Under the pieces are notes generated by a model, which saw only the letters and a list, made by a program, of their open reading frames with translations, ran no database searches and had not been told where the DNA came from. A stretch of DNA of 60,403 nucleotides from Clostridia bacterium (lineage in GTDB: Bacteria > Bacillota > Clostridia > Oscillospirales > Acutalibacteraceae), in assembly GCA_017409845.1 (NCBI GenBank), contig JAFQRY010000005.1, positions 1 through 60,403 of the forward strand, in the 5' to 3' direction. Numbering within the stretch: position 1 is the stretch's first letter; each line of letters opens with the position of its first letter. The translations under genes and the position numbers were made by a program. Shown here piece after piece: positions 41,593 through 51,054 of this stretch.

Positions 41593-42087
41593 ATGAAAGA
41601 AATTGACATAAGAGAAATAAAGAAAAGTGCCGTTGAGCTTATCTCTGACGGCTGGGGACTTGTAACGGCAGGCGGCGAAGAAAAATTCAACACAATGACC
41701 GTAAGCTGGGGCGCAATCGGCGAAATCTGGGGCAAGGATGCGGCGTTCATTTTTATCCGTCCTCAGCGATACACCTATGAGTTCCTTGAAAAAAACGATA
41801 TTTTTACTCTCACATTCTACGGCGAGGAATTCAGGGATGCTCTGCGTATCTGCGGCTCAAAAAGCGGCAGGGATATCAACAAGGCGGAGGTCTGCGGTCT
41901 GACACCCGTATTCACCGACGGCGGCGTGACCTTTGAACAGGCGGAATATACTCTCGTGTGCCGCAAAATGGCTTCGCAGTTTATCGACCCCGCAGGCTTT
42001 GAGGATGCTTCAATCGAAAATAACTATGCCGACAAAGACTATCACAAGGTCTATATCGGCGAAATTATAAAAGTTTATAAAAAATAA
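41593..42087 (+). CDS. Flavin-reductase-like FMN-binding protein
   Basis: 164 residues, GGAGG upstream. Split-barrel FMN-binding fold: GWGLVTAGGEEKFNTMTVSWGAIGEIWGKDAAFIFIRPQRYTYEFLEKNDIFTLTFYG, and ending HKVYIGEIIKVYKK. Family members bind FMN and reduce flavins or act as small redox proteins. Single gene. Confidence 0.88.
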   Translation: MKEIDIREIKKSAVELISDGWGLVTAGGEEKFNTMTVSWGAIGEIWGKDAAFIFIRPQRYTYEFLEKNDIFTLTFYGEEFRDALRICGSKSGRDINKAEVCGLTPVFTDGGVTFEQAEYTLVCRKMASQFIDPAGFEDASIENNYADKDYHKVYIGEIIKVYKK

Positions 42088-42094
42088 AATTTTT

Positions 42095-42124
42095 TGTCAC
42101 CTTTTGCCCTTCTTTTCCGTTTAT
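42095..42124 (+). promoter_or_regulatory. Putative ECF promoter inside an inverted repeat
   Basis: TGTCACC (42095-42101), 16-base spacer, CGTTTAT (42118-42124), upstream of the ECF operon at 42156. The arms CACCTTTTG-CCCTTC (42098-42112) and GAAGGG-ACAAAAGGTG (42130-42145) form an imperfect inverted repeat spanning the -10 region. Confidence 0.6.
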
Positions 42125-42155
42125 CTTATGAAGGGACAAAAGGTGGTTTGATTTT

Positions 42156-42539
42156 ATGAAGAAAATATTTCTGATTATCGCCTTTATTGCTGTGTCGGCA
42201 GGATTTATCGCCTGGAGTGTTTGTCGGATTTATTATGATCCCGATAAATATACAGATGCGGCGGTTTATTATAACGGCACTTTGCTGGAATATAAAAACC
42301 TTGTTGCACGCAAAAATGATGATACGGGACTACGGCTTGAATATATCGGCACGGTTGATTCGGTTGCACCCGACACGGAATTACCTGACTCCGATTTTGA
42401 ATGCAGCAGCAAAGCTTTTCTGTGTGCAAAGCTTTACACGGATGATTACGGCAGATATTATCTTTGCCGCAGCAACGGTGATTTGCTTATGCTTCAAAAC
42501 ATCATAAAAAACAATTACGCATTACCAATTCCTGATTAA
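42156..42539 (+). CDS. Single-span membrane protein of unknown function, head of ECF operon
   Basis: 127 residues. One N-terminal helix (3-24), then an extracytoplasmic acidic domain (DAAVYYNGTLLEYKNLVARKNDD, LRLEYIGTVDSV). No family recognised. It lies 17 bases before a sigma-factor gene and shares its promoter. Confidence 0.75.
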   Translation: MKKIFLIIAFIAVSAGFIAWSVCRIYYDPDKYTDAAVYYNGTLLEYKNLVARKNDDTGLRLEYIGTVDSVAPDTELPDSDFECSSKAFLCAKLYTDDYGRYYLCRSNGDLLMLQNIIKNNYALPIPD

Positions 42540-42556
42540 AGAGAGGGGGCGGTTGT

Positions 42557-43048
42557 TTGCCCGATAAGAAGAAAAAAATCCCTCCCGATGCCGGAAGGGC
42601 GGTGGAGGAATACGGCAACAGCCTTTACCGTCTGTGCTCGGTTATGACGGGTAACAGGGAGGATGCTCAGGATGCCGTTCAGGATTGCTTTCTGAGATAC
42701 ATAACCAAGGCACCCGATTTCAGCGATTATGAGCACGAAAAGGCGTGGCTGATAAGAGTTGCGTCAAACATATGCCATGATATTCTGAGAAGCAGAAGGC
42801 GGACAAGCTTCGTCAGCCTTGACGAAATCCGCAATCTCGGCACAAGCGAGGATAATGCGCAAATCCTCGGTCTGCTGATATCGCTTGAAGAAAAATACAG
42901 AATAGTCATGCATCTTCACTATGTTGAGGGCTATAAAACAGACGAGCTTTCGGCTCTGCTCGGCATATCCTCTGCGGCGGTCAAAAAGCGTTTGCAGAGA
43001 GGAAGAGAGGCATTGCGTGAAATCTATGAAAAGGAGGCGAGGCAATGA
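42557..43048 (+). CDS. ECF-type RNA polymerase sigma factor
   Basis: 163 residues from TTG 42557, with GAGAGGGGG nearby. Region 2: YGNSLYRLCSVMTGNREDAQDAVQDCFLRYITKAPDF, EKAWLIRVASNICHDILRSRRR. Region 4: LLISLEEKYRIVMHLHYVEGYKTDELSALLGISSAAVKKRLQRGREALR. ATGA overlap with the next gene. A putative ECF promoter precedes the operon, consistent with autoregulation. Confidence 0.92.
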   Translation: MPDKKKKIPPDAGRAVEEYGNSLYRLCSVMTGNREDAQDAVQDCFLRYITKAPDFSDYEHEKAWLIRVASNICHDILRSRRRTSFVSLDEIRNLGTSEDNAQILGLLISLEEKYRIVMHLHYVEGYKTDELSALLGISSAAVKKRLQRGREALREIYEKEARQ

Positions 43049-43806
43049 CTGATTTTGACAAGCTCAGGGAAGCAGCTGAGGAAATAAAGCTTGACGATTT
43101 GCAGAAGCAGCGGATTCTTGAAGCCTGCAAGGGCAAAAAACGAAGAAGAATAAATTATACTGCGGTTGCGGGAATCGCGGCGGCACTTATCGTGACGGTT
43201 GTTGTCTTTTCTCCCGGATTTCTTATGAAAGCAAAGGAAGCGGACAGTGCGGTTAACGAAGCGGCGGTTGAGGATTACCATGCCGCAGATCAGGAAATGC
43301 AGGTCATTCTTTCGGACGGTGCTTATTCACAGCATTCGGCGGAAAGCGGCAACGGCAGTGCGGATAACAAATACGCTTATACCGCCGGTGTGTGCACAGA
43401 TATTATATTTGAAGCAGGAGGCTTCCGCAGCATTTATTCAATCATTCCGCAGAGCTTTATAAACCTTGTTGACCGTGACGAATATGATTTATGGGTATCG
43501 GATGTGTCGGCTGAAAACGGCATGGCGATTGTTCAGTTCAAGGATTATTTCGGTATTTCGCAGGAAGCCTTTGATGAGGCAAACAAAAGCTATGCAAAAT
43601 ATATAAGCGGGCTTTATGGGGTAATGCCTCTTTATTGCACAACGGTTGAGGAAAACGAAAAATATGAGATATTCAGAACGGACCTGATATATTCCTCCGA
43701 CCGTGAGGCGGTTGATGAATATTACAGAGCTTTTACGGAATTTCCCGAGGGCACCGTGCATTCGTCGCCTGCGGAGATTATAGTTCCCGAAGAGTATTAC
43801 AAATAA
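43045..43806 (+). CDS. Single-span anti-sigma-factor-like protein
   Basis: 253 residues, coupled to the sigma gene by an ATGA overlap with GGAGG upstream. A cytoplasmic segment (1-36) rich in Lys and Glu, one helix (about 37-57), then an extracytoplasmic domain with EYDLWVSDVSAENGMAIVQFKDYFGIS. Position and topology fit an anti-sigma factor; the outside domain is not one I recognise. Confidence 0.78.
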   Translation: MTDFDKLREAAEEIKLDDLQKQRILEACKGKKRRRINYTAVAGIAAALIVTVVVFSPGFLMKAKEADSAVNEAAVEDYHAADQEMQVILSDGAYSQHSAESGNGSADNKYAYTAGVCTDIIFEAGGFRSIYSIIPQSFINLVDRDEYDLWVSDVSAENGMAIVQFKDYFGISQEAFDEANKSYAKYISGLYGVMPLYCTTVEENEKYEIFRTDLIYSSDREAVDEYYRAFTEFPEGTVHSSPAEIIVPEEYYK

Positions 43807-43810
43807 AAAA

Positions 43811-43836
43811 GAGCGGACTTCCGTCCGCCCTTATAT
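43811..43836. terminator. Terminator between convergent genes
   Basis: GAGCGGAC/GTCCGCCC stem with an A tract before and a T-rich tail after, usable in both directions. Confidence 0.65.
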
Positions 43837-43838
43837 AA

Positions 43839-44345
43839 TTATTCAACTATGGAAATACCTAAATCTGCATAACGAGGGTCTGAGAAAATTTCATAAATCT
43901 CGTCGTAGGTGGTTTCTTTTTCGGCATTAAAATCTCTTTCAAAAGCAATCATTCTTGCTTCGGGGTCATCAATGATTTTCTTTCTGCTTTTATCGCTTTT
44001 TGAGCCGTTTGATTTGATGTAGTACGCATCAATATCATCAAAGAAATAGTAGTCAACAATCTTTTTGCATATGTTCTTTTTGTTCATAACATAGACCTGA
44101 TAATGGTCCTCTGCTCTTTTAAGAACAAGCTGCTTTTTCTTTTCTGATTTGCCGATATCTTCGATGCTTTTGATGATTTTTTCTTCTCTTTCGGTTTCTG
44201 CCTGAATCGAAGATGCGATTTGCATGGAATATTCGGCTTCAACCTCGGAAACACGCTCAGCGGTTGTCTGGTTGTTTTTCATCTTGCAGGATGCAAGAGA
44301 AAAAAGCGTTGCAAATGCAGCGAGAACTGCCAGTATTTTCTTCAT
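43839..44345 (-). CDS. Lipoprotein of unknown function
   Basis: 168 residues from ATG 44345, behind GGAGGG. The signal ends LFSLASC (lipobox). The remainder is strongly charged and helical (EAEYSMQIASSIQAETEREEKIIKSIEDIGKSEKKKQ), then YYFFDDIDAYYIKSNGSKSDKSRKKI. No family is recognised; likely a coiled-coil-rich surface lipoprotein. Confidence 0.75.
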   Translation of the reverse strand: MKKILAVLAAFATLFSLASCKMKNNQTTAERVSEVEAEYSMQIASSIQAETEREEKIIKSIEDIGKSEKKKQLVLKRAEDHYQVYVMNKKNICKKIVDYYFFDDIDAYYIKSNGSKSDKSRKKIIDDPEARMIAFERDFNAEKETTYDEIYEIFSDPRYADLGISIVE

Positions 44346-44477
44346 AGAGATTCCCTCCGTAATTTCTTTTCTATATATATTAGTGCCACAAAATCGGATA
44401 AATGTCAATGACTTTGCAGAAATTTAACATTTCCGCAAATCAGATATAACAGTTAAAAATAAAGAAAGGTGATTGAA

Positions 44478-45392
44478 ATGAAAAAACTTTTTGCGGTTGC
44501 ACTTTGTGTCATGTTAATGCTTTCGTTTGCGGCGTGTGCCAAAAGTGCGGATTCCGAGGCTATGATTGAAAACGGTGCATATGTTGTTGAGGACAGTGCC
44601 GAATTATATTCTGCAGATGTCAGTGCAGGCGGCGACCTGAAATACACCGCCGATTCATCAACGGCACAGTCTGCAGCGGGAGAAGCACCTTCGGAGAAAA
44701 CACAGGAAAAAATCATCAAAACCGTTGATCTTTCAATCCAGACAAAGGAATATGAGGCATATATTGCCGCAATGACGGCAAATGTCAGCTCGCTCGGCGG
44801 TTATGTTGAGAATGCGACTAACCATATGGGTACTTACTATTCCTCAAATACAAACAGAAATTCAACCTACGTTGTCAGAATTCCTGCGGATAAGCTCGAT
44901 GCTTTTCTCGCGGGTGCTGAAGAAAAGGGTAAGATAGTCCGCAAAACCGAAAGCCAGAAGAATGTCACTCTTGAATATGTTGACCTTGAAAGCCGCATAA
45001 ACGCTTACAAAACAGAGAGAACAACGCTTACGGGTCTTCTCGAAAAAGCGGAATCGCTTGAAAATGTGCTTTCTATTCAGGAAAGACTTTCGGAAGTCAA
45101 TTATGAAATCGAAACCTACACCGCACAGCTCAGAGTGCTCGAAAACAGAGTCAGCTACAGCACGGTCACGCTTGAAATAAACGAGGTTGAGCGTGTCACG
45201 GAAGAAAAGCCGACCATCGGCAGCAGAATAAAGAACACCTTCCTTGATAATGTTGATGAGCTTATCGAATGGCTCGGCGATTTTGTTGTTAACTTTATAG
45301 GCGGACTCCCCATTCTGCTTCCCGCAGCGGCTGTTATTATTGCGGTTATTCTTATTCTCAGAAAGATAATCAGAAAACGCAGAAATAAATAA
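44478..45392 (+). CDS. DUF4349 lipoprotein
   Basis: 304 residues from ATG 44478, behind GAAAGGTG. Lipobox LSFAAC. DUF4349 pattern: KIIKTVDLSIQTKEYEAYIAAMTANVSSLGGYVENA, STYVVRIPADKLDAFLAGAEEKGKIVRKTESQKNVTLEYVDLESRINAYKTERTTLTGLLEKAESLENVLSIQERLSEVNYEIE (coiled coil), then a C-terminal membrane helix (ILLPAAAVIIAVILIL) with a KIIRKRRNK tail. Anchored at both ends, outside the cell. Function unknown. Confidence 0.9.
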   Translation: MKKLFAVALCVMLMLSFAACAKSADSEAMIENGAYVVEDSAELYSADVSAGGDLKYTADSSTAQSAAGEAPSEKTQEKIIKTVDLSIQTKEYEAYIAAMTANVSSLGGYVENATNHMGTYYSSNTNRNSTYVVRIPADKLDAFLAGAEEKGKIVRKTESQKNVTLEYVDLESRINAYKTERTTLTGLLEKAESLENVLSIQERLSEVNYEIETYTAQLRVLENRVSYSTVTLEINEVERVTEEKPTIGSRIKNTFLDNVDELIEWLGDFVVNFIGGLPILLPAAAVIIAVILILRKIIRKRRNK

Positions 45393-45403
45393 AAAACATG
45401 CAC

Positions 45404-45450
45404 ATATCACACTCCGGAAGCACTGTTTTCGGAGTGTGATATATTTTTAT
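45404..45450 (+). terminator. Rho-independent terminator
   Basis: ATATCACACTCCG pairs with CGGAGTGTGATAT over a 13-base loop, followed by ATTTTTATTTT. Confidence 0.85.
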
Positions 45451-45538
45451 TTTATTTTTCTTATAAAGAAAATATTATAATACTATTTTTGATATCATAA
45501 TATATTGGAGAAATACAGAACGATCGGAGTGAGTATTT

Positions 45539-47716
45539 TTGGCAAAAACTCTCGTTTTGACCGAAAAGCCTTCCGTTGCAAGAGATATTGCCCGTGTTCT
45601 CGGCTGCAAGAAAAACGGCAACGGCTGCATAATCGGCGATAAATATATAATCACCTGGGCTCTGGGACATCTTGTTACCCTTGCTGACCCCGAAGCCTAT
45701 GATAATAAATACAAAACCTGGCGTATGGAAGACCTTCCCATGCTGCCCGAAAGAATGAAGCTTGTTGTTATCGGTCAGACCTCGAAGCAGTTCAGGGCTG
45801 TGAGTTCATTCCTCGGTTCATCCGAGGTTGATAAGGTCGTTATTGCAACCGATGCAGGCCGTGAGGGAGAGCTTGTTGCACGCTGGATAATTCAGAAGGC
45901 AAACTGCAGAAAGCCCATGCTCCGTCTGTGGATTTCGTCACAGACCGACAAGGCAATCCGTGAGGGCTTTGCTTCGCTGAAGCCTGCCTCGCAGTATGAT
46001 AATCTTTATCGCAGTGCACAGTGCCGTGCGGAGGCTGACTGGCTTATAGGTCTGAATGTCAGCCGTGCTTTGACCTGCAAGCACAATGCACAGCTTTCGG
46101 CAGGCAGAGTGCAGACACCGACTCTTGCAATGATTGTCAAAAGAGAAGAAGAAATCCTGAAATTCAGACCGAAGGATTATTTTACCGTCAAGGCTGATTT
46201 TGACGGCTTCTCTGCAATATATAAAGACAGAAACAACCAGGCAAGATTTTTTGATGCCGCTCAGGCACAGAAGATTGCCGATGATGTCAGGGGCAAGAGG
46301 GGAGTTATTTCCGAGGTTAAGAAGGTTTATAAATTCAAGGCTCCTCCTGCCGCATACGATCTTACTGAGCTTCAGAGAGATGCCAACAAAAAATACGGCT
46401 ACTCCGCAAAGCAGACTCTTTCGCTCATGCAGAGTCTTTATGAAACCCACAAGCTTCTCACATATCCGAGAACGGATTCACGCTATATAACAAAGGATGT
46501 TGCCGCAACGCTTCCCGAGCGACTGCGTGCAATTGCCGTCGGACCCTACAAGGATTTCGCAAATGCCGTTCTGAGAGCAAAGCCGGTTCCGACAAAATAT
46601 ATAGTCAACGATGCGAAGGTTACGGACCACCATGCGATTATTCCCACCGAGCAATATGTTGACCTCAACAAGCTCACAAGGGAAGAACGCCATATTTATG
46701 ACCTTGTTGTGCGTCGCTTCATTGCCGTGCTCAGTGCACCGTTTGAATATGACGAAATGCAGGTTACAATAACAATCGGCAGCCATAAGTTCTACACCAA
46801 AGGACAGTCTGTAAAATCGGCGGGCTGGAAAGCACTCTATGATTCAACGCTTGCCGATGACGATGACGGTGATGACGATATCGGCTCGCAGCGTTTGCCT
46901 GCTCTTTCTCAGGGCGCACCCGTATTTCCGAACGGTGTGCGTATCTGTGCAGGCAAAACCTCTCCGCCGTCAAGATACACGGAAGCAACCCTTCTTTCAG
47001 CAATGGAAAATCCGACGGGTCAGGTTGATGACGGCTCTCTGAAGGATGCACTCAAAACCGCAGGCGGTCTGGGCACTCCCGCAACAAGAGCCGATATAAT
47101 TGAAAAGCTTTTTGATTCCTTCTGCGTTGAACGCAGGGGCAAGGAAATATTCCCCACTTCAAAAGGAAAACAGCTTATTGATATCGTTCCTCCCGACCTC
47201 AAATCCGCGGAGCTTACCGCAAGATGGGAGCAGAGGCTTTCGCTTATTGCAAAGGGTGGAGCGGACAGCAGAAAATTTATTTCCGAAATGCGTGATTATG
47301 CACGCTCGCTTGTCAGCTCCGTCAAAACGAGTGACTCAAAATACAAGCACGATAACATGACCCGTGAGCCCTGCCCCGAGTGCGGAAAATATCTGCTTGA
47401 GGTCAACGGCAAAAAAGGCAAGATGCTTGTTTGTCAGGACAGGGAATGCGGCTATCGCAAGAGCGTAACCGTTATAACCAATGCCAGATGTCCCGAATGC
47501 CACAAAAAGCTTGAAATGAGGGGCGAAGGCGATAAAAAAGCATTTTTCTGCGTCTGCGGATACAGAGAAAAGCTTTCCGATTTTGAAAAAAGAAAAGAAA
47601 GTGCAGGTGCAGGTAAAAGGGATGTTGCAAAATACATGCAGCAGCAGTCGAAGCAGAAGGCTTCGAGCAATCCTCTTGCCGACCAGCTTGCAAAATGGAT
47701 GGAGGAAAACAAATGA
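45539..47716 (+). CDS. topB: DNA topoisomerase III (type IA)
   Basis: 725 residues from TTG 45539, behind GGAGTG. N-terminal Toprim (LVLTEKPSVARDIARVL, ATDAGREGELVARWI), SAGRVQTPTLAMI, YETHKLLTYPRTDSRYI (active-site Tyr), ATLLSAMENP, GLGTPATRADIIEKL, and C-terminal zinc-ribbon pairs (CPECGKYLLEV...CQDRECGYRK, CPECHKK). It decatenates and relaxes single-stranded DNA. It is much longer than plasmid-type versions but typical of Clostridia. First gene of an operon with overlapping successors (ATGA). Confidence 0.94.
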   Translation: MAKTLVLTEKPSVARDIARVLGCKKNGNGCIIGDKYIITWALGHLVTLADPEAYDNKYKTWRMEDLPMLPERMKLVVIGQTSKQFRAVSSFLGSSEVDKVVIATDAGREGELVARWIIQKANCRKPMLRLWISSQTDKAIREGFASLKPASQYDNLYRSAQCRAEADWLIGLNVSRALTCKHNAQLSAGRVQTPTLAMIVKREEEILKFRPKDYFTVKADFDGFSAIYKDRNNQARFFDAAQAQKIADDVRGKRGVISEVKKVYKFKAPPAAYDLTELQRDANKKYGYSAKQTLSLMQSLYETHKLLTYPRTDSRYITKDVAATLPERLRAIAVGPYKDFANAVLRAKPVPTKYIVNDAKVTDHHAIIPTEQYVDLNKLTREERHIYDLVVRRFIAVLSAPFEYDEMQVTITIGSHKFYTKGQSVKSAGWKALYDSTLADDDDGDDDIGSQRLPALSQGAPVFPNGVRICAGKTSPPSRYTEATLLSAMENPTGQVDDGSLKDALKTAGGLGTPATRADIIEKLFDSFCVERRGKEIFPTSKGKQLIDIVPPDLKSAELTARWEQRLSLIAKGGADSRKFISEMRDYARSLVSSVKTSDSKYKHDNMTREPCPECGKYLLEVNGKKGKMLVCQDRECGYRKSVTVITNARCPECHKKLEMRGEGDKKAFFCVCGYREKLSDFEKRKESAGAGKRDVAKYMQQQSKQKASSNPLADQLAKWMEENK

Positions 47717-49335
47717 GGCGTTTTCTTTCCGTGATTTGTGCGTTGGCGATGGTAATTTCGCTCGCTTCGTGTTCAAACAGAGGCGATAACGGAACTATTC
47801 TTTATTCGCTCGCAAAATCACCCTCAACCCTTGACCCTCAGTATACAAGCGAAACCGAGGCTCAGATTATTATCAATAATGTTTTTGAAGGACTTGTCAG
47901 GCTTTCCGCCGAAGGCGAAATCATTCCGGGCATTGCACAGACCTGGACCGTTTCTCCCGACGGTCTGACCTATACCTTCAGTCTGAAGCCCGGCACGGAA
48001 TGGTATTGCCCGATTGCCATGAAGGGTGAATTCGGCGAAGAATTCTATAATAAGTTTTCAAAAGAAACGGTAAAGGCAGAGGATTTTGTTTTTGCAATGA
48101 AGCGTGCCGTGTCGCCCGAAACGGATTCGCCGGGTGCACACCGTCTTTTTGTTATTGAAAATGCAGCCGAAATCCATGCGGGCTATGCCGATATTTCTTC
48201 TCTCGGAGTAACCGCACCTGATGATAACACGCTTATCATCAGGCTCACGGAAGCGTGCCCCGATTTTCTTGAAAGGCTGACCGAGAGTGTATTCATGCCC
48301 TGCAACGAAGAATTTTTCAACGCAACGGGCGGCAGATACGGTCTGAGCCATAAGCATATGCTCTGCAACGGTCCGTTTTATGTAAGCTCATGGGATTTTG
48401 AAACCACGCTTACCATAAGACGCAACAATTACTATGCAGGCAAGCAGACGGTTATGCCGTCACTTGTCAACTTTGATTTTGATTATAATGCGGAAACTGT
48501 CGGCAATGATATTTCTCTCGGCAATGTCAGTGCGGCATTTCTTCCGCCGGATACTCCTGTTCCCGAAAATGCAACCGTAGTCAAAAACAACCCCAATTCC
48601 GTTTTCGGCTTTGTTTTTAACTGTTCGGATTCATTTCTGAGGAACGCAAATCTCAGAATTGCACTCGGCAGTGCGATAGACCGTGGCCTTTTTGCACAAG
48701 TTCCCGATAATGCGGAGCCTATGGAAGGCTTTATTCCGAAAAGCTGTACGGCAGGCAGCCTTAATTACCGTGATGCGGTTGGTGACCGCACTCCGGGGAT
48801 AAATTATGATACCGCAGCGGCAAAGACCTTCTGGCAAACGGCTCTTTCCGAGCTCGGCACCGATAAAATTCAGCTCACCGTGCTCTGCCCCGAAACGCTT
48901 GATTCCGCAGTCAGAAATCAGCTTCAGATATGGCAGAAAACAATGGGCATAGGTCTTGCCGTGACAATCGAAAACAAAACTCCCTATGAAATCCGTTCCG
49001 CAGTCAGAAGCGGAAACTATCAGATTGCCCTGACGGGAATTGAATCTGCCTACGGAAGTGCGGTTGATTTTCTTTCATCCTTTGAAAACGGGGGAGTGTT
49101 CCGTTTTTCGGGAGACGATTACGGCATGATTATTGACCGCCTTATGACCGTCAGGAGCGATGAAGAGCTTCTCGGCGGCTGCTACACGGCGGAAAATTAT
49201 ATTCTTCAGCAGGCGATATGCTATCCTCTCTATTCGCGTTCAAGCTGCTTTGTGACTGCAGATGATATAGAAGGAATATCCGTTTTTGATTCCGAAAGCG
49301 ATATCTGCTTTATCGGCACAAAGAGGTTTGATTGA
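47713..49335 (+). CDS. Oligopeptide-type ABC transporter substrate-binding lipoprotein
   Basis: 540 residues; ATGA overlap with topB. Lipobox ISLASC. SBP family 5 pattern: SPSTLDPQYTSETEAQIIINNVFEGLVRLSAEGEIIPGIAQTWTVSPDGLTYTFSLKPGTEW, VKAEDFVFAMKRAVSP, HMLCNGPFYVSSWD, LRIALGSAIDRGLF. It binds peptides or similar solutes outside the membrane. No permease or ATPase genes are adjacent, so it would work with a transporter encoded elsewhere or act as a receptor. Confidence 0.92.
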   Translation: MRRFLSVICALAMVISLASCSNRGDNGTILYSLAKSPSTLDPQYTSETEAQIIINNVFEGLVRLSAEGEIIPGIAQTWTVSPDGLTYTFSLKPGTEWYCPIAMKGEFGEEFYNKFSKETVKAEDFVFAMKRAVSPETDSPGAHRLFVIENAAEIHAGYADISSLGVTAPDDNTLIIRLTEACPDFLERLTESVFMPCNEEFFNATGGRYGLSHKHMLCNGPFYVSSWDFETTLTIRRNNYYAGKQTVMPSLVNFDFDYNAETVGNDISLGNVSAAFLPPDTPVPENATVVKNNPNSVFGFVFNCSDSFLRNANLRIALGSAIDRGLFAQVPDNAEPMEGFIPKSCTAGSLNYRDAVGDRTPGINYDTAAAKTFWQTALSELGTDKIQLTVLCPETLDSAVRNQLQIWQKTMGIGLAVTIENKTPYEIRSAVRSGNYQIALTGIESAYGSAVDFLSSFENGGVFRFSGDDYGMIIDRLMTVRSDEELLGGCYTAENYILQQAICYPLYSRSSCFVTADDIEGISVFDSESDICFIGTKRFD

Positions 49336-49763
49336 TGAAAAAGAAGATTTTTGCCGCGTTTTCATGGGCTGCGGTTGCGGTCTGCATGGGAATTATCTTT
49401 TTCCTTTCCGCTCAGAACGGAACGGAGTCGGGCGACACAAGCCACTGGCTTCTTGAGCTGCTCAGTCTTCCCGTGAGCGAAGCTTTTCTTCGCAATGCCG
49501 CTCATTTTCTTGAATTCACGGGTCTTGCGGTGCTGCTTTTCAATGCGTTTTATCAGACCTGCGGAAAGAAAAAACCGTTTTTATCTTTTGCAATTGCCTC
49601 GGCGTATGCCGCAACGGATGAAATTCACCAGCTTTTTGTTGAGGGGCGTGCATGCACCTTCTCCGATTGGCTGACCGATTCCTGCGGTGCATTGACGGGC
49701 GTTATTGCGGCTTGTTTACTGATTAAAATTTTCTCTTGTATCAAAAGGGGGAAAACAAATTGA
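49335..49763 (+). CDS. VanZ-family membrane protein
   Basis: 142 residues from ATG 49335 (TGATG overlap with the preceding stop). Four helices. VanZ marks: FFLSAQNG (SxQ), RNAAHFLEFTGLAVLLFNA and YAATDEIHQLFVEGRACTFSDWLTDSCGALTG. Family members are linked to glycopeptide resistance or cell-wall and lipid traits; actual function here unknown. Confidence 0.9.
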   Translation: MKKKIFAAFSWAAVAVCMGIIFFLSAQNGTESGDTSHWLLELLSLPVSEAFLRNAAHFLEFTGLAVLLFNAFYQTCGKKKPFLSFAIASAYAATDEIHQLFVEGRACTFSDWLTDSCGALTGVIAACLLIKIFSCIKRGKTN

Positions 49764-51052
49764 CAGACAGCGAAAAAATTATGATTGCAGGCTGTGCGGC
49801 GGGTGCCGCGGCGGCAACCGTACCAGCCGTTTACGGCTATATCAAAGCAACCGCAGCGGCAAAGCCTATTGCGGACACGGATTTTCTGCATGCAGAAAAT
49901 GCCTCATTCGTTAACGAAAACGGCATCACTGCCGCTCTCAGGGGAATAAATCTCAACGATGATATTTTTTATTTTGCCAAGGCGGATGTGGAGTCCTCGG
50001 GAGGCTATGATGTTTTTTATGCCCTCGAAAAGCGTTTCGGCAGCTATGGTGCACGTCAGCTTGCTCTTAAATACTATGAAAATTTCATAACCCCCTCCGA
50101 CATAAAGCTTATAAAAAAGCTCGGTGCAAACTGTGTCAGAATTCCTCTGAGATATAAGTATCTTTGCAAAAAAGACAGCTGCAGGGATGATATTGATTTT
50201 GAAAAACTCGATACCCTTATCGGAAAATGCAGAAAAGCGGGGCTTTATGTTATTCTCGAGCTTCATTCCGCTCCCGGATATCAGAATACGGATTCGGCAT
50301 GCGGCAGCAGCGATAAAAGCATTCTTTTTGAATCGGGAAAAGAAGGCTTTGAGGCACGCAACGCAACCATAAGATTCTGGCTTCAGGTTGCATCGCATTA
50401 CAAAGACGAGCCGACCGTTGCGGCATATGACCTTCTCAACAGACCGCTCAGCAGAATTGCCGATTGGGAAAGCAGGGTTGATACCCTCAACAAATTCTAT
50501 AAAAGACTTATCAAGGCGATACGCACGGTTGACGAAAGACATATAATCATCACGGAGGCGGCGGGCACGCCCGATACGCTTCCCGACTCAACGGATATTC
50601 AGAATATCGCATACGGATTTTATTCGCATTTCCGCACAAGCTTTGAAACCGATGCGCTTCTCAGACATGTCCGTAAATATAAAAACAGCGGAATTCCGTG
50701 CATTGTCTGTAAAATAAGGGCGGAAGAAAATCTTGCGGCTTCCCTGACCGCACTCAATGATGTCGGAGCATCCTGGCTTATCGGTGACTACAAAGGCTCG
50801 GGGCTTAAATCTGCGTTTGTTTTCGGCGGAAGTGCTCCTGAAGCAGACCTTGATCTTGACAGCTATGATGTCATTGGCGAAAAATGGTCAAAGCCGCTTG
50901 CTACAAAGAATTTCACGGAGAATACGGAAATGACCGCCGTGCTTAAGGATGCATTCAGATACGGCTCCGTGACTGTTCTCCCCGAAGGAAAAACGAAGAA
51001 AAAACCGCAGATAAAAGTCAGAATCGGCTCAAAGCTGATTGTAGGTGAATAA
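49760..51052 (+). CDS. GH5-like protein lacking both catalytic glutamates (pseudo-glycosidase)
   Basis: 430 residues from TTG 49760 (TTGA overlap with VanZ, AAAGGGGG upstream). One N-terminal hydrophobic helix, then a GH5/cellulase-type barrel: LRGINLNDD, IKKLGANCVRIPLRYKYL, GLYVILELHSAPGYQNT, EPTVAAYDLLNRP. In GH5 the acid/base motif is LNEP; here Arg 228 replaces that Glu. The nucleophile region expected as a VGEFG-type strand reads CIVCKIRAEEN, with no Glu at the aligned place. The fold is kept but hydrolysis is unlikely; a binding or scaffold role is inferred. Last gene of the topB operon. Confidence 0.8.
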   Translation: MTDSEKIMIAGCAAGAAAATVPAVYGYIKATAAAKPIADTDFLHAENASFVNENGITAALRGINLNDDIFYFAKADVESSGGYDVFYALEKRFGSYGARQLALKYYENFITPSDIKLIKKLGANCVRIPLRYKYLCKKDSCRDDIDFEKLDTLIGKCRKAGLYVILELHSAPGYQNTDSACGSSDKSILFESGKEGFEARNATIRFWLQVASHYKDEPTVAAYDLLNRPLSRIADWESRVDTLNKFYKRLIKAIRTVDERHIIITEAAGTPDTLPDSTDIQNIAYGFYSHFRTSFETDALLRHVRKYKNSGIPCIVCKIRAEENLAASLTALNDVGASWLIGDYKGSGLKSAFVFGGSAPEADLDLDSYDVIGEKWSKPLATKNFTENTEMTAVLKDAFRYGSVTVLPEGKTKKKPQIKVRIGSKLIVGE

Positions 51053-51054
51053 AA

